Below, one piece after another: positions 1 to 8,734 of a DNA stretch of 64,000 nt. A program made the position numbers and the translations under genes. A model generated the notes under the pieces. That model did not search any database and was not told the origin of the DNA. It saw only the letters and a list, made by a program, of their open reading frames with translations. Positions within the stretch are counted from its first letter, which is position 1, and each line of letters starts with the position of its first letter. Source of the DNA: Simiduia curdlanivorans (lineage in GTDB: Bacteria; Pseudomonadota; Gammaproteobacteria; Pseudomonadales; Cellvibrionaceae); contig NZ_JAUFQG010000004.1 of the NCBI RefSeq assembly GCF_030409605.1, positions 2,963,001 through 3,027,000 of the forward strand, written 5' to 3'.

Positions 1-214
1 GTTAGCCAAACCTGTGTTGCTAAAATGGCGCACACAGTTCGACCCCGGTCGCTATAATGGCGCCAGTTTTTTAGGCTTGTCTAAGCCGCTGATCAAAAGC
101 CACGGAAGTGCTGATGCGCAGGCATTTTATAATGCTATTCGGGTTGCGCTGGAGCAAACGGAGCACAGGTTGCCGGCATTACTGGCGGCGCGGTTTAAGG
201 CTTCGGCCGAGTAA
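1..214 (+). CDS. plsX: PlsX phosphate acyltransferase, C-terminal end (cut by window edge)
   Basis: The open frame runs in from the left edge and stops at TAA 212-214, leaving about 70 residues. The visible stretch FDPRRYNG-like (here FDPGRYNGASFLGL) followed by IKSHGSADAQAF is the conserved tail of PlsX, which converts acyl-ACP to acyl-phosphate at the start of phospholipid synthesis. It lies 55 bp upstream of fabD, the usual gammaproteobacterial order. The GTG at position 14 is internal and not a start. Identification rests on the tail motif plus context. Confidence 0.93.
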   Translation, partial: LAKPVLLKWRTQFDPGRYNGASFLGLSKPLIKSHGSADAQAFYNAIRVALEQTEHRLPALLAARFKASAE

Positions 215-269
215 AAGTAGCAGTAACATCCAATAGCTTTCATAAAGATTTATAACCAAGGTTTTTATT

Positions 270-1211
270 ATGTCCGACTCTTCTTTGGCGTTCGTATTTC
301 CGGGCCAAGGCTCTCAAAAAATTGGTATGTTGGCGGATTTGGCTGAGCAGAATGCCATTATTGTTGACACTTTTGCCGAAGCATCTCGTGTTTTAGGTTA
401 CGACTTATGGCAGTTGGTGCAAGAAGGAGCGCAGGAAGATATTAATCTAACCGAGCGCACCCAGCCGCTATTGCTAACCGCCAGCGTCGCGCTGTGGCGT
501 TTATGGCAACAAAAGCACGGGGCGAAACCGGCGTATTTTGCTGGCCATAGTTTAGGCGAGTGGTCTGCCTTGGTGTGTGCGGAGGTTGTTGCATTTACCG
601 ATGCGGTGAAACTTGTGCAGCAGCGCGGTGCCTTTATGCAGGCCGCGGTGCCCGCGGGCAAAGGCGCAATGGCAGCAATTATTGGTTTAGATGATGGATT
701 GATTGTTAATGCTTGTGAGCAAGCGTCAAATGCCGGTGTGGTGTCAGCGGTAAATTTCAACTCGCCCGGTCAAGTTGTTATTGCGGGTGAAAAGGACGCT
801 GTCGAGGCGGCCATGGTGTTGTGCAAAGAAGCTGGCGCAAAACGCGCTTTACCCTTGCCTGTTAGCGCGCCTTTCCATACCAGCTTGATGCGGCCAGCCG
901 CAGATAAGCTCGCCGAATTTATTATGGCGACCACGTTTAATGCGCCAACGATTCCCGTGGTACACAACGTCAATGCAAAAACTGAGTTAGATCCTGAAAA
1001 AATAAAACAATTGATGATAGAGCAAATTTACAGTCCGGTATTATGGGTTGATTGTGTGAACAGTTTAGCGAGCCTAGGCGCGACCCAACTAGTGGAATGT
1101 GGCCCTGGTGCAGTACTGGCTGGCTTGGCAAAGCGGATTGATAAATCTTTATCGGCAGCGACAACCGGCTCGGTTGACGAGTTCGAAAAAGCGATCGCAG
1201 AACACGCGTGA
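270..1211 (+). CDS. fabD: Malonyl-CoA:ACP transacylase FabD
   Basis: This 313-residue cytoplasmic enzyme moves malonyl from CoA to ACP and so supplies the extender unit for fatty-acid synthesis. The N-terminal FPGQGSQ (9-15) is the family signature. The nucleophile Ser94 sits in GHSLGE and the partner His203 in APFHTSLM. The length is normal for FabD. It lies between plsX and fabG, 31 bp before the fabG start chosen here, and should be co-transcribed with them. Confidence 0.98.
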   Translation: MSDSSLAFVFPGQGSQKIGMLADLAEQNAIIVDTFAEASRVLGYDLWQLVQEGAQEDINLTERTQPLLLTASVALWRLWQQKHGAKPAYFAGHSLGEWSALVCAEVVAFTDAVKLVQQRGAFMQAAVPAGKGAMAAIIGLDDGLIVNACEQASNAGVVSAVNFNSPGQVVIAGEKDAVEAAMVLCKEAGAKRALPLPVSAPFHTSLMRPAADKLAEFIMATTFNAPTIPVVHNVNAKTELDPEKIKQLMIEQIYSPVLWVDCVNSLASLGATQLVECGPGAVLAGLAKRIDKSLSAATTGSVDEFEKAIAEHA

Positions 1212-1242
1212 GCGACCTAAATTTTTAACGGTGAGTAAGATT

Positions 1243-1980
1243 ATGGAAAACAAAATTGCATTAGTTACAGGCGCCAGTCGTGGCATTGGCGCGGCTATTG
1301 CCGATTTGTTAGCAAGCCAGGGTGCGATTGTTGTCGGCACAGCCACGAGTGAAAGAGGCGCGGCAGCAATATCTGCGCGTCTCGCGGAAAAGGGTCTGAA
1401 AGGCGAGGGCATGGTGTTGAACGTCACCGATGCCGATTCCGTGGCGGCACTTTTGACGGCGATTGGTGAAAAATACGGCGCGCCAAGTATCTTGGTAAAC
1501 AATGCCGGTATAACCAAAGATAATCTATTGATGCGTATGAGCGACGAAGAGTGGTTCGATGTGATCAATACGAATTTGAGTGCCATCTACCGTTTAAGTA
1601 AAGGTTGTTTGCGCGGCATGATGAAAGCCCGCTGGGGACGCATCATTAATATCAGCTCTGTGGTTGGTTCCATGGGCAACGCCGGTCAGTCGAATTACGC
1701 GGCGACCAAAGCCGGTGTGGCGGGTTTTGCTCGCGCTCTGGCGAAAGAAGTTGGCTCGCGCAATATTACCGTAAACACGGTAGCGCCAGGTTTTATCGAT
1801 ACCGATATGACCAAAGAACTGCCCGATGCGCAAAAAGAGCTATTGTTAGCTAATGTGCCCGCTGGGCGCTTGGGTCAGCCGGAGGAGATTGCCGCAGTGG
1901 TTGCCTTCCTGGCGAGCGATGCCGCAGGCTATGTGACCGGCGAAACCATCCATGTGAATGGCGGAATGTACATGGCATAA
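1243..1980 (+). CDS. fabG: 3-oxoacyl-ACP reductase FabG
   Basis: This short-chain dehydrogenase of 245 residues reduces 3-ketoacyl-ACP with NADPH, the first reductive step of each elongation cycle. Visible motifs are the cofactor loop TGASRGIG (9-16), NNAG (86-89) and the catalytic Ser139, Tyr152 and Lys156 (NYAATK). The frame is open further upstream, but ATG 1243 has GGTGAG seven bases before it and gives the family's usual N-terminus MENKIALVTG. GTG 1231 would add only four residues. Confidence 0.97.
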   Translation: MENKIALVTGASRGIGAAIADLLASQGAIVVGTATSERGAAAISARLAEKGLKGEGMVLNVTDADSVAALLTAIGEKYGAPSILVNNAGITKDNLLMRMSDEEWFDVINTNLSAIYRLSKGCLRGMMKARWGRIINISSVVGSMGNAGQSNYAATKAGVAGFARALAKEVGSRNITVNTVAPGFIDTDMTKELPDAQKELLLANVPAGRLGQPEEIAAVVAFLASDAAGYVTGETIHVNGGMYMA

Positions 1981-2044
1981 TGGCCATAAGTGGCTGTTTT
2001 TATTAAGGTTACTGTAAGAAGTTGTTATTTTTTGTCGGTTTTCG

Positions 2045-2073
2045 TTACAACCGGCGAAAAATCCATGTAAAAT
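2045..2073 (+). promoter_or_regulatory. Possible acpP promoter
   Basis: TTACAA (2045-2050) and TAAAAT (2068-2073) are 17 bp apart in the 191-bp gap between fabG and acpP. The -10 is good and the -35 is poor. acpP commonly needs its own strong promoter because ACP is far more abundant than the flanking enzymes; that part is general knowledge. No start site has been mapped. Confidence 0.35.
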
Positions 2074-2171
2074 GCCGACCCTGTTGGCCGAGAGCACAAA
2101 CAATTGGCCGCTTGTCAGTCTTGTAAAGACAACGGTTTGACCGAAATTACCAACTTGGAGTTGAATACGAT

Positions 2172-2408
2172 ATGAGCAGCATTGAAGAGCGCGTAAAGAA
2201 AATTGTCGCCGAGCAGCTTGGTGTAAAAGAAGACGAAGTTAAAAACGAAGCCTCTTTCGTTGAAGACTTGGGTGCTGATTCTCTCGATACCGTTGAGCTT
2301 GTAATGGCTTTGGAAGAAGAATTCGAAACTGAGATTCCAGACGAAGAAGCTGAGAAAATCACCACTGTTCAGTTGGCTATTGACTACATTAACGAGCACC
2401 TCGGTTAA
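2172..2408 (+). CDS. acpP: Acyl carrier protein AcpP
   Basis: This acidic protein of 78 residues is the standard size for ACP. Ser37 in GADSLDTVEL is the site to which 4'-phosphopantetheine is attached, and the helix-rich sequence ends YINEHL. It carries the growing acyl chain between the Fab enzymes encoded on both sides. It starts at ATG 2172 after TTGGAGTTG. A likely promoter precedes it and an intrinsic terminator follows it, so it can be expressed apart from its neighbours. Confidence 0.99.
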   Translation: MSSIEERVKKIVAEQLGVKEDEVKNEASFVEDLGADSLDTVELVMALEEEFETEIPDEEAEKITTVQLAIDYINEHLG

Positions 2409-2438
2409 TTTAAGTCGAACGGAACAGCTGTTCTGCGC

Positions 2439-2479
2439 AAAAGCCGTCACTATTTCACGATAGTACGGCTTTTGTTTTA
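2439..2479 (+). terminator. Intrinsic terminator after acpP
   Basis: AAAAGCCGT (2439-2447) pairs with ACGGCTTTT (2464-2472). The stem continues inward through ACTAT/ATAGT and is followed by a T-rich stretch. It lies 30 bp past the acpP stop and 56 bp before fabF, so it probably limits read-through rather than blocking fabF completely. Confidence 0.8.
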
Positions 2480-2534
2480 TTGGCCTTTGTATTTTGCGTT
2501 GTGAATTTTTAATTCGTCAGTCTGGAGAGTAAAC

Positions 2535-3773
2535 GTGTCGCGTAAACGAGTCGTTGTTACCGGTATGGGTATGGTTTCGCCCCTAGGCAATACAGTTGCA
2601 GACACCTGGAAAGGCATCCTTGCCGGTCAGAGTGGCGTTGCACCGATTACCACTTTTGATACAACTCCTTTTAGTACTACGTTTAGTGCTGCAGTAAAAA
2701 ATTTCGAAGTGGAGCCCTATTTACAGGCCAAAGACGCCCGTAAAATGGACCCCTTCATTCAATACGGAATGGTAGCCGGTATTCAGGCGTGGGAAGACTC
2801 GGGTATCGAGTTAACTGAGGCCAACGCCGAGCGCATTGGCGCCGTTATTGGTGCCGGTATCGGCGGTATCGGCTCTATTGCCGACGGCGCGCTCACCATC
2901 GAAGAGAAGGGGCCAAGACGCATATCGCCGTTTTTCGTACCTGGTGCCATCATTAATATGATCGCCGGCAACCTGTCGATTAAGTACGGTTTTAAGGGCC
3001 CAAATTTGGCCGTGGTTACCGCCTGTACCACGGGTACCCATGCCATTGGCTTGGCAGCTCGCTCAATTCAATATGGCGAAGCCGATGTCATGCTCGCGGG
3101 CGGGGCCGAAATGGCCACCACCAAAACCGGTTTGGCGGGTTTTGCGGCGGCGCGGGCTTTGTCTACCCGCAACGACGACCCGACCAAAGCCAGCCGGCCT
3201 TGGGATCGGGATCGCGATGGTTTTGTCTTGGGCGATGGCGCTGGGGTGCTGGTGCTCGAAGAGTACGAGCACGCCAAGGCTCGCGGCGCCAATATTTATG
3301 CGGAAGTGATCGGTTTCGGCATGAGTGGCGATGCTTACCACATGACGTCGCCGCCAGAGAATGGTGCTGGCGCAGCGCTGAGCATGCGCAACGCCATTAA
3401 AGATGCCGGTATTCAGGCCGAGGATATTCAATACATCAATGCTCATGGCACTTCAACGCCAGCAGGTGATATTGCCGAATGCCAAGCGGTGAAGTCGGTA
3501 ATGGGTGAGGCGGCAAGTAAGGTAGCGGTGAGCTCGACCAAGTCGATGATTGGCCATTTGTTAGGTGCTGCTGGGGCAGTGGAAGCTATTTTCAGTATTT
3601 TGGCTATCCGCGATCAAGTTGCACCGCCAACCATCAACCTGGACAATCCGAGTGAGGGTTGTGATTTGAACTTGGTGCCTCATAAGGCGCAATCCATGCC
3701 GATCAATATCACCATGTCGAATTCTTTTGGATTCGGCGGAACAAACGGTACACTGGTTTTTCGAAAGGTGTGA
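2535..3773 (+). CDS. fabF: 3-oxoacyl-ACP synthase II FabF
   Basis: This condensing enzyme of 412 residues elongates acyl-ACP with malonyl-ACP. The thiolase-fold catalytic triad is visible: Cys164 in TACTTGTHA, His304 in NAHGTSTPAGD and His341 in MIGHLLGAAG. The C-terminal NSFGFGGTNG is also typical. Translation starts at GTG 2535, preceded by CTGGAGAGT. It follows acpP and precedes pabC, as in Pseudomonas and Escherichia. A strong terminator follows the stop. Confidence 0.98.
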   Translation: MSRKRVVVTGMGMVSPLGNTVADTWKGILAGQSGVAPITTFDTTPFSTTFSAAVKNFEVEPYLQAKDARKMDPFIQYGMVAGIQAWEDSGIELTEANAERIGAVIGAGIGGIGSIADGALTIEEKGPRRISPFFVPGAIINMIAGNLSIKYGFKGPNLAVVTACTTGTHAIGLAARSIQYGEADVMLAGGAEMATTKTGLAGFAAARALSTRNDDPTKASRPWDRDRDGFVLGDGAGVLVLEEYEHAKARGANIYAEVIGFGMSGDAYHMTSPPENGAGAALSMRNAIKDAGIQAEDIQYINAHGTSTPAGDIAECQAVKSVMGEAASKVAVSSTKSMIGHLLGAAGAVEAIFSILAIRDQVAPPTINLDNPSEGCDLNLVPHKAQSMPINITMSNSFGFGGTNGTLVFRKV

Positions 3774-3790
3774 TTAACGTTATGTTCTGA

Positions 3791-3826
3791 AAAACGGCGA
3801 TCACCTATGATCGCCGTTTTTATTTG
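3791..3826 (+). terminator. Intrinsic terminator after fabF
   Basis: A 13-bp perfect stem is formed by 3791-3803 (AAAACGGCGATCA) and 3808-3820, with the four-base loop CCTA and a T-rich 3' side. It separates the fatty-acid block from pabC-mltG-tmk. Confidence 0.9.
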
Positions 3827-3882
3827 CTCGCTTAGAATGTGAATGGGTTGGTCAACAAGCTTACAGTTATTAAGGATGGGCC

Positions 3883-4761
3883 GTGCACAAACCGTTGGTC
3901 ATGATAAATGGCAGTCTTTGCGACCAGATATCCGTGCGAGATAGAGGTTTGCACTATGGCCACGGCCTATTTGAAACCCTGCGTGTGGAGGCTGGGCAAG
4001 TTCCTTTGCAGCGGCGTCATTTAGCTCGGCTTGCGCGCGACGCGTCTAAACTTTTATTGCATTGCCCCGAGCAGCACTGTGTTATCGCCCAGTTGAATGC
4101 GTTGATAGAAGCCGCTAGTCGCGAGTGGCAGGAAGCTAGAGATCGATTGTTTGCTACGGTTAAAATTTTATTAACCGCAGGAGAGGGCGGGCGCGGCTAT
4201 CGTTCGCCACCAAGGCTAGTGCCCAACCTTATTATGCAGATTGTGCCCCGGACATTTACGCTGGCTCAGCGTAACTCCGCTATGGTGTGTGCCACACGTT
4301 TAAGTAATTCGGCGCTAGCTGGGGTTAAACATTGCAATAGGCTTGAACAAGTTCTCGCGGCCAACGAGCTTGTCGATACTGCGCATTTCGAAGGCATTAT
4401 GTGTGGCGCAAGCGACTTGGTTGTCGAAGGTATTTCGTCCAATATCTTTGTGTTAAAGCATGGCGAGTTTTACACCCCGGCGTTGGACGCTTGCGGCGTT
4501 GCGGGAGTAATGCGGGAGTTTTTATTGGAGGATAATGTTGGCGGATTACCTATTTCAATTCGCCCAGTGAGCGTGGATGAGCTTGTGCTTGCAGATCAAC
4601 TATTTGTGGCAAATAGTAATTGGGGTGTGGTTGCTATTGATTGTTTGCACCTAGGGGATCGAATGGTGTCCTTTAACCGAACGAGTGAGGGCGAACAGTT
4701 TATCGCGCTCGGTGACAGTGCGTTTAGCACTAAAGCAGCCTTACCTGGAGATACGTTTTGA
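3883..4761 (+). CDS. pabC: Aminodeoxychorismate lyase PabC
   Basis: This fold-type IV PLP enzyme of 292 residues releases pyruvate from 4-amino-4-deoxychorismate to give p-aminobenzoate for folate. The N-terminal DRGLHYGHGLFETLR is a family hallmark. The PLP lysine is Lys149 in GVKHCNRLEQV, and SSNIF supplies the phosphate-binding region. It starts at GTG 3883. The stop overlaps the mltG start by four bases (TTGA), implying translational coupling. The pabC-mltG pairing is conserved in gammaproteobacteria. Confidence 0.94.
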   Translation: MHKPLVMINGSLCDQISVRDRGLHYGHGLFETLRVEAGQVPLQRRHLARLARDASKLLLHCPEQHCVIAQLNALIEAASREWQEARDRLFATVKILLTAGEGGRGYRSPPRLVPNLIMQIVPRTFTLAQRNSAMVCATRLSNSALAGVKHCNRLEQVLAANELVDTAHFEGIMCGASDLVVEGISSNIFVLKHGEFYTPALDACGVAGVMREFLLEDNVGGLPISIRPVSVDELVLADQLFVANSNWGVVAIDCLHLGDRMVSFNRTSEGEQFIALGDSAFSTKAALPGDTF

Positions 4762-5783
4762 AGGCGATAATAAAGTGGTTGTTCATTTTATCTTTTGTGG
4801 CTGTATCGCTAGCGGTAGGTCTCGGATTTTATGTTAAGCAGGTATTAGATACGCCCATGGCGATCAGTGATGTTATGCAGCTCGAGGTACCAAGAGGGCA
4901 GTCTTTGATTGCCTTGGGTAATCGCTTAGAGCGCCAGGGCCTATTAAATGCGACGCTTTGGGTTGGCTATGCACGCATCGTAGGTGCCACAAAAATAAAG
5001 TCAGGTGAATATAAAATTGAGCCCGGTCTTTCGCCCAAGCAATTACTGGATAAGTTATTACTCGGCGATGTCATTCGCTACAGTGCGCAATTGGTTGAGG
5101 GTTGGACCTATGGTCAGGCGCTGCAATACTTACAGAGCCTAGAACACTTGGAAATTCGTTTGGCGGGTTTACTTTGGCCGGCGCAACAGCAACTGTTGGG
5201 GCTGGAGGAGAATCATCCCGAAGGGCTGTTTTTTCCCGATACCTACCAATATCAAAAGGGCGATTCCGACGTAAGTTTGTTGCGTCAGGCCTATGCTAAA
5301 CAGCAAATGATACTAACGGAGCTATGGGCAGAGCGAGCTGAAAACTTGCCCTATCGCACGCCATACGAAGCGCTCATCATGGCGTCTATTGTTGAAAAGG
5401 AAACCGCAATTGATGCCGAGCGCGAGGAGATAGCGGGTGTGTTTGTGCGCAGGTTGCAGAAAAATATGCGCTTGCAGACCGACCCCACGGTCATCTACGG
5501 TTTGGGTCAAAGTTACCGGGGCAATTTATCAAGAAAACATTTAACCCAGGCCACAGCCTACAATACCTATGTGATTAAGGGCTTGCCGCCCACCCCCATT
5601 GCCCTGTCCGGCGAGCGCTCGCTGTTTGCCGCACTACACCCTGACAATGGAACCAGTTTGTATTTTGTCGCCAAGGGCGATGGCTATCATCAGTTTTCCA
5701 CGACACTCGATGAGCACAATGCCGCGGTTAAAAAGTTTCAACTAAAGCGCCGCAGCGATTACCGCTCGACACCGCAACAATAA
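4758..5783 (+). CDS. mltG: Endolytic murein transglycosylase MltG
   Basis: This inner-membrane protein of 341 residues cleaves nascent glycan strands and helps set their length. One membrane segment spans about residues 7-26, then a LysM-like region and the YceG catalytic domain. The catalytic Glu is Glu213 in MASIVEKET; LQTDPTVIYG and the YNTY...GLPPTPIA motif follow as expected. The start is TTG 4758, overlapping the pabC stop, with CTGGAG eight bases upstream. An alternative start further in would remove the membrane anchor and is unlikely. Confidence 0.95.
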   Translation: MKAIIKWLFILSFVAVSLAVGLGFYVKQVLDTPMAISDVMQLEVPRGQSLIALGNRLERQGLLNATLWVGYARIVGATKIKSGEYKIEPGLSPKQLLDKLLLGDVIRYSAQLVEGWTYGQALQYLQSLEHLEIRLAGLLWPAQQQLLGLEENHPEGLFFPDTYQYQKGDSDVSLLRQAYAKQQMILTELWAERAENLPYRTPYEALIMASIVEKETAIDAEREEIAGVFVRRLQKNMRLQTDPTVIYGLGQSYRGNLSRKHLTQATAYNTYVIKGLPPTPIALSGERSLFAALHPDNGTSLYFVAKGDGYHQFSTTLDEHNAAVKKFQLKRRSDYRSTPQQ

Positions 5784-5811
5784 TGCTGTCAATGAATAAA
5801 GAGAGATTGGA

Positions 5812-6438
5812 TTGAAGCCTGGATTATTTATTACCGTTGAGGGTACCGAGGGTGTTGGCAAAACCACCAACATGGATTTTGTTGAGCAGTGGTTAAGATC
5901 CAAAGGTTTGGATGTGTTGAGAACCCGCGAACCCGGTGGCACGCCTTTGGCAGAAACATTACGCGAGCTATTGCTGGCACCGCGAGAGGAAGTTGTAGAT
6001 CCAACAGCCGAACTGCTATTGGTATTTGCTGCGCGGGCGCAGCATTTCAATCAACTAATTTGCCCCGCGCTCGCACAGGGTAAATGGGTGCTATGCGATC
6101 GTTTTACCGATGCGACTTATGCCTATCAGGGGGCAGGGCGCGGATTGGACTCAGCATTAATTGCCCAGCTGGAAAAAGTTGTTCAGGGCCCGCTGCGGCC
6201 AGATTGCACCCTGTTGCTCGACATCGATGTCAATATCGGTTTGGAACGGGCGCGCAGTCGCGGCGATTTGGATCGCTTTGAGACGGAAACCATTGCTTTT
6301 TTTGAGCGCGTTCGCGATTGTTATTTGGCTCGTGCAAAAGCGGAGTCGTCGCGTTTTCGCGTGGTCGACGCAGGGCAATCTTTAGGTGAAGTGCAGCGCG
6401 ATATTGATCGAGTTCTAGAAGAACTTCTTCAGCGTTAA
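5812..6438 (+). CDS. tmk: Thymidylate kinase Tmk
   Basis: This enzyme of 208 residues phosphorylates dTMP to dTDP. The P-loop GTEGVGKT is at 11-18, the DRF motif at 96-98 (CDRFTDATYAYQG), and the LID region ends RSRGDLDRFE. The start is TTG 5812; no in-frame ATG gives a complete P-loop, and AGAGAG lies about ten bases upstream. Its stop codon overlaps that of the convergent rluA. It belongs functionally with holB, from which rluA separates it here. Confidence 0.96.
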   Translation: MKPGLFITVEGTEGVGKTTNMDFVEQWLRSKGLDVLRTREPGGTPLAETLRELLLAPREEVVDPTAELLLVFAARAQHFNQLICPALAQGKWVLCDRFTDATYAYQGAGRGLDSALIAQLEKVVQGPLRPDCTLLLDIDVNIGLERARSRGDLDRFETETIAFFERVRDCYLARAKAESSRFRVVDAGQSLGEVQRDIDRVLEELLQR

Positions 6439-7070
6439 AATTTCGGTTCAGATACTACCTTGATACCGCTGTTTGTTACTGGGTGAGTAAAACTTAATTG
6501 GGTCGCATGCAAACAGAGAAAAGGCGAGGCGTTGCGCACCGGTTCGGGCGCGTAAAATTGATCGCCTAAAATCGGGTGCCCAAGTTGTTGCATGTGCACC
6601 CGCAGTTGATGAGAGCGGCCAGTGACCGGGGTGAGAATAACCCGAGTTGAATTGTTCGCCTGATTTCGCTCGACGCATTGGTACAAAGTACGCGAAGGCT
6701 TACCTGTTTCCATATCGACCTTTTGCAATGGTCGGTTGGGCCAATCGCAAATAAGTGGCAAGTCGACCGATCCCGCGTCGTCTTCGATAATTCCCGAGAC
6801 AATAGCCGTATAGGATTTTTCAATTTTGCGCTGTTCGAAAAGTATACTGAGCTGGCGGTGTACGTCTTTCGACCTCGCTACGATTATCAGCCCAGAAGTG
6901 GCATAATCTAACCGGTGCACGGAGAGGGCTTCTGGAAAGTGACGTTGAACCCGACTGATTAAGCAGTCTTGGTTCTCGGGGCCTCGGCCAGGCACACTGA
7001 GCATTTTGGCCGGTTTGTTTACGACTAAAAAAAATTCATCTTCATGTACAAATTCTAAAGTATCTTTCAC
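6435..7070 (-). CDS. rluA: RNA pseudouridine synthase RluA
   Basis: This 211-residue member of the RluA family isomerises uridine in RNA; E. coli RluA modifies 23S rRNA U746 and tRNA U32. The catalytic Asp55 lies in HRLDYATSG (52-60). The stretch LPLICDWPNRP plus METGKPSRT and TGRSHQLRVHM matches RluA more than RluC, RluD or TruC. No S4 domain is present, as expected for RluA. It is encoded against the surrounding operon and ends on the tmk stop codon. Confidence 0.9.
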   Translation of the reverse strand: MKDTLEFVHEDEFFLVVNKPAKMLSVPGRGPENQDCLISRVQRHFPEALSVHRLDYATSGLIIVARSKDVHRQLSILFEQRKIEKSYTAIVSGIIEDDAGSVDLPLICDWPNRPLQKVDMETGKPSRTLYQCVERNQANNSTRVILTPVTGRSHQLRVHMQQLGHPILGDQFYAPEPVRNASPFLCLHATQLSFTHPVTNSGIKVVSEPKF

Positions 7071-7165
7071 GCTGAGTGCTTATTGTGCCGGTAACTAGAG
7101 TTGCGCAGTATGGCAAAGATAAAGGGAGCCGGACAGATGTACCTGATTGAGCAGATCGATATTTT

Positions 7166-8191
7166 ATGCAATTAGCTGAATTCACACTGGGCCAATCGCC
7201 TTATCCGTGGCAACACGAGCGCTGGCAAACGCTGTTCGAGGCTGTCAGCGCGCAGAAATTGCCGCACGCGATTCTATTTGCCGGTGTGCCGGGCGTCGGT
7301 AAAACCCATCTGGCGATGTTATTGGCCCAGCGATTACTGTGTTTAACGGCGGCGGCAGAGCTGGCTTGCGGTAAATGTAAAGCCTGTCAGTTAATGGCTG
7401 TGGGAACGCATCCGGATCTCCTGTTGTTGGAGCCCGAAGCAGCGGGTAAAGCGATTAAAATTGACGCTATTCGGCAGGCCAATGACTTCTTGAGCAAAAC
7501 GGCTCAGCAAGGTGGCCGAAAGCTGGTGGTCATTGCGCCAGCTGAGGCAATGACTACGGGCGCGGCCAATGCGCTGTTGAAAAGCTTAGAGGAGCCGGCC
7601 GGTAGCGCCCATATCATTTTAGTGAGTCATCAAACCAGCGCCGTGTTATCAACGATTCGCAGCCGTTGCCGCCTAATAGCCTTTGGTTTGCCCGCTGCAG
7701 AGGTTGTTGTGCCTTGGCTGACGCCCATCGCTGGCAACAGGATAGCGCCTGAACTTTTGCTCTCCCTTGCCGGTGGCGCACCGCTAGCGGCCCGCGGCTT
7801 ACTGGATGGCGATGCCTTGGAGCAGCACCAGCTTTTGGTACGGAACTTACGCGAGCTGGCGCAGGGCCAGAAAGGCCCGCTGGCGCTGGCCTCTGAATGG
7901 ATGGCACAGGATCATCAGCAGGTGCTGAGCTGGTTTCAGTTGTGGATTAGTCAGTTATTGAAAAACTTGCAATGGCAGCAAGCCGGTAATAAAAACGTCG
8001 AGACTTTTGATTGGGCAGAGAGTTTGCTGGGCCAGGCGGGTGCGCCTGTGCTGCACCGGTTGTATGAAAAGGTGGGGCGCGCACGGCAAGCCTTGGCTGG
8101 CCCATCGAACCCCAACACCCAATTATTGCTGGAGGAGATTGCTTTGGACTGGCAAGCGCTGTGTCGAGCGTTTATGCGCCGCTCGCGTTAA
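7166..8191 (+). CDS. holB: DNA polymerase III delta-prime subunit HolB
   Basis: This 341-residue clamp-loader subunit helps place the beta sliding clamp on DNA. It has an AAA+ core with GVPGVGKT at 40-47, four zinc-binding cysteines (Cys59, 68, 71 and 74) spaced as in E. coli delta-prime, and the SLEEP motif at LLKSLEEPA. The C-terminal half is the variable collar domain. It starts at ATG 7166 and is followed 83 bp later by pilZ. The tmk-holB-pilZ-tatD order is conserved. Confidence 0.95.
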   Translation: MQLAEFTLGQSPYPWQHERWQTLFEAVSAQKLPHAILFAGVPGVGKTHLAMLLAQRLLCLTAAAELACGKCKACQLMAVGTHPDLLLLEPEAAGKAIKIDAIRQANDFLSKTAQQGGRKLVVIAPAEAMTTGAANALLKSLEEPAGSAHIILVSHQTSAVLSTIRSRCRLIAFGLPAAEVVVPWLTPIAGNRIAPELLLSLAGGAPLAARGLLDGDALEQHQLLVRNLRELAQGQKGPLALASEWMAQDHQQVLSWFQLWISQLLKNLQWQQAGNKNVETFDWAESLLGQAGAPVLHRLYEKVGRARQALAGPSNPNTQLLLEEIALDWQALCRAFMRRSR

Positions 8192-8274
8192 TTAGATCGC
8201 TGGTGTCTAGACAGGTGAGCGAGCTTGCTTTAACGTTGCTAAACTAACAGTTTGACCTGATCAAGGAATGCGCT

Positions 8275-8625
8275 ATGGCTGCTTTGGGCGGTGCCCGCAA
8301 TGGCATATTAAACCTAAATATTCGCGATAAAGCCGTGCTTTACGCCAGCTACATGCCCTTTGTGCGCAATGGTGGGCTGTTTATACCCACTACCCGAGCC
8401 TATAAAATTGGCGACGAAGTGTTTATGTTGCTGAGTTTGTTGGATGAGGGCGAGAAAATCCCCGTGGCGGGAACGGTGGTATGGGTTACGCCCAAGGGCG
8501 CTCAAGGCAACCGGGCATCAGGCGTTGGCGTGCAATTTAACGATCAAGACAATATGGCAGTGAGCAAGATCGAAACCTATTTGGCCGGCTCCCTCGGCTC
8601 AGATAGACCGACCCATACCATGTAG
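8275..8625 (+). CDS. pilZ: PilZ-domain type IV pilus assembly protein
   Basis: This small cytoplasmic protein of 116 residues has a single PilZ domain. It corresponds by position and length to the PilZ of Pseudomonas and Xanthomonas, which is needed for type IV pilus biogenesis. The N-terminus begins MAALGGARNGILNLNIRDKAVLYASYMPFV. No RxxxR c-di-GMP-binding motif is visible, consistent with the founding PilZ subgroup that does not bind c-di-GMP. It starts at ATG 8275 after AAGGAATGC. Confidence 0.88.
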   Translation: MAALGGARNGILNLNIRDKAVLYASYMPFVRNGGLFIPTTRAYKIGDEVFMLLSLLDEGEKIPVAGTVVWVTPKGAQGNRASGVGVQFNDQDNMAVSKIETYLAGSLGSDRPTHTM

Positions 8626-8644
8626 CCAGCGCTTATTGATCGAC

Positions 8645-8669
8645 AAGGCCAGCTTGCTGGCCTTTTTTG
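8645..8669 (+). terminator. Intrinsic terminator after pilZ
   Basis: AAGGCCAGC (8645-8653) and GCTGGCCTT (8656-8664) form a perfect 9-bp stem around TT, followed by a T-run. It lies 20 bp after the pilZ stop and 65 bp before the tatD start chosen here. Confidence 0.88.
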
Positions 8670-8734
8670 TTAAACTCTCGCTCCAGTGCGTTGAAACACA
8701 TAACACAGCGCAGATAAAAACTCGGAATTTTCCC

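Noticed and set aside
1149..1586. 145-codon minus-strand frame opposite fabD/fabG
   Set aside because: It lies within two certain genes on the other strand, has no family resemblance and no ribosome-binding site.
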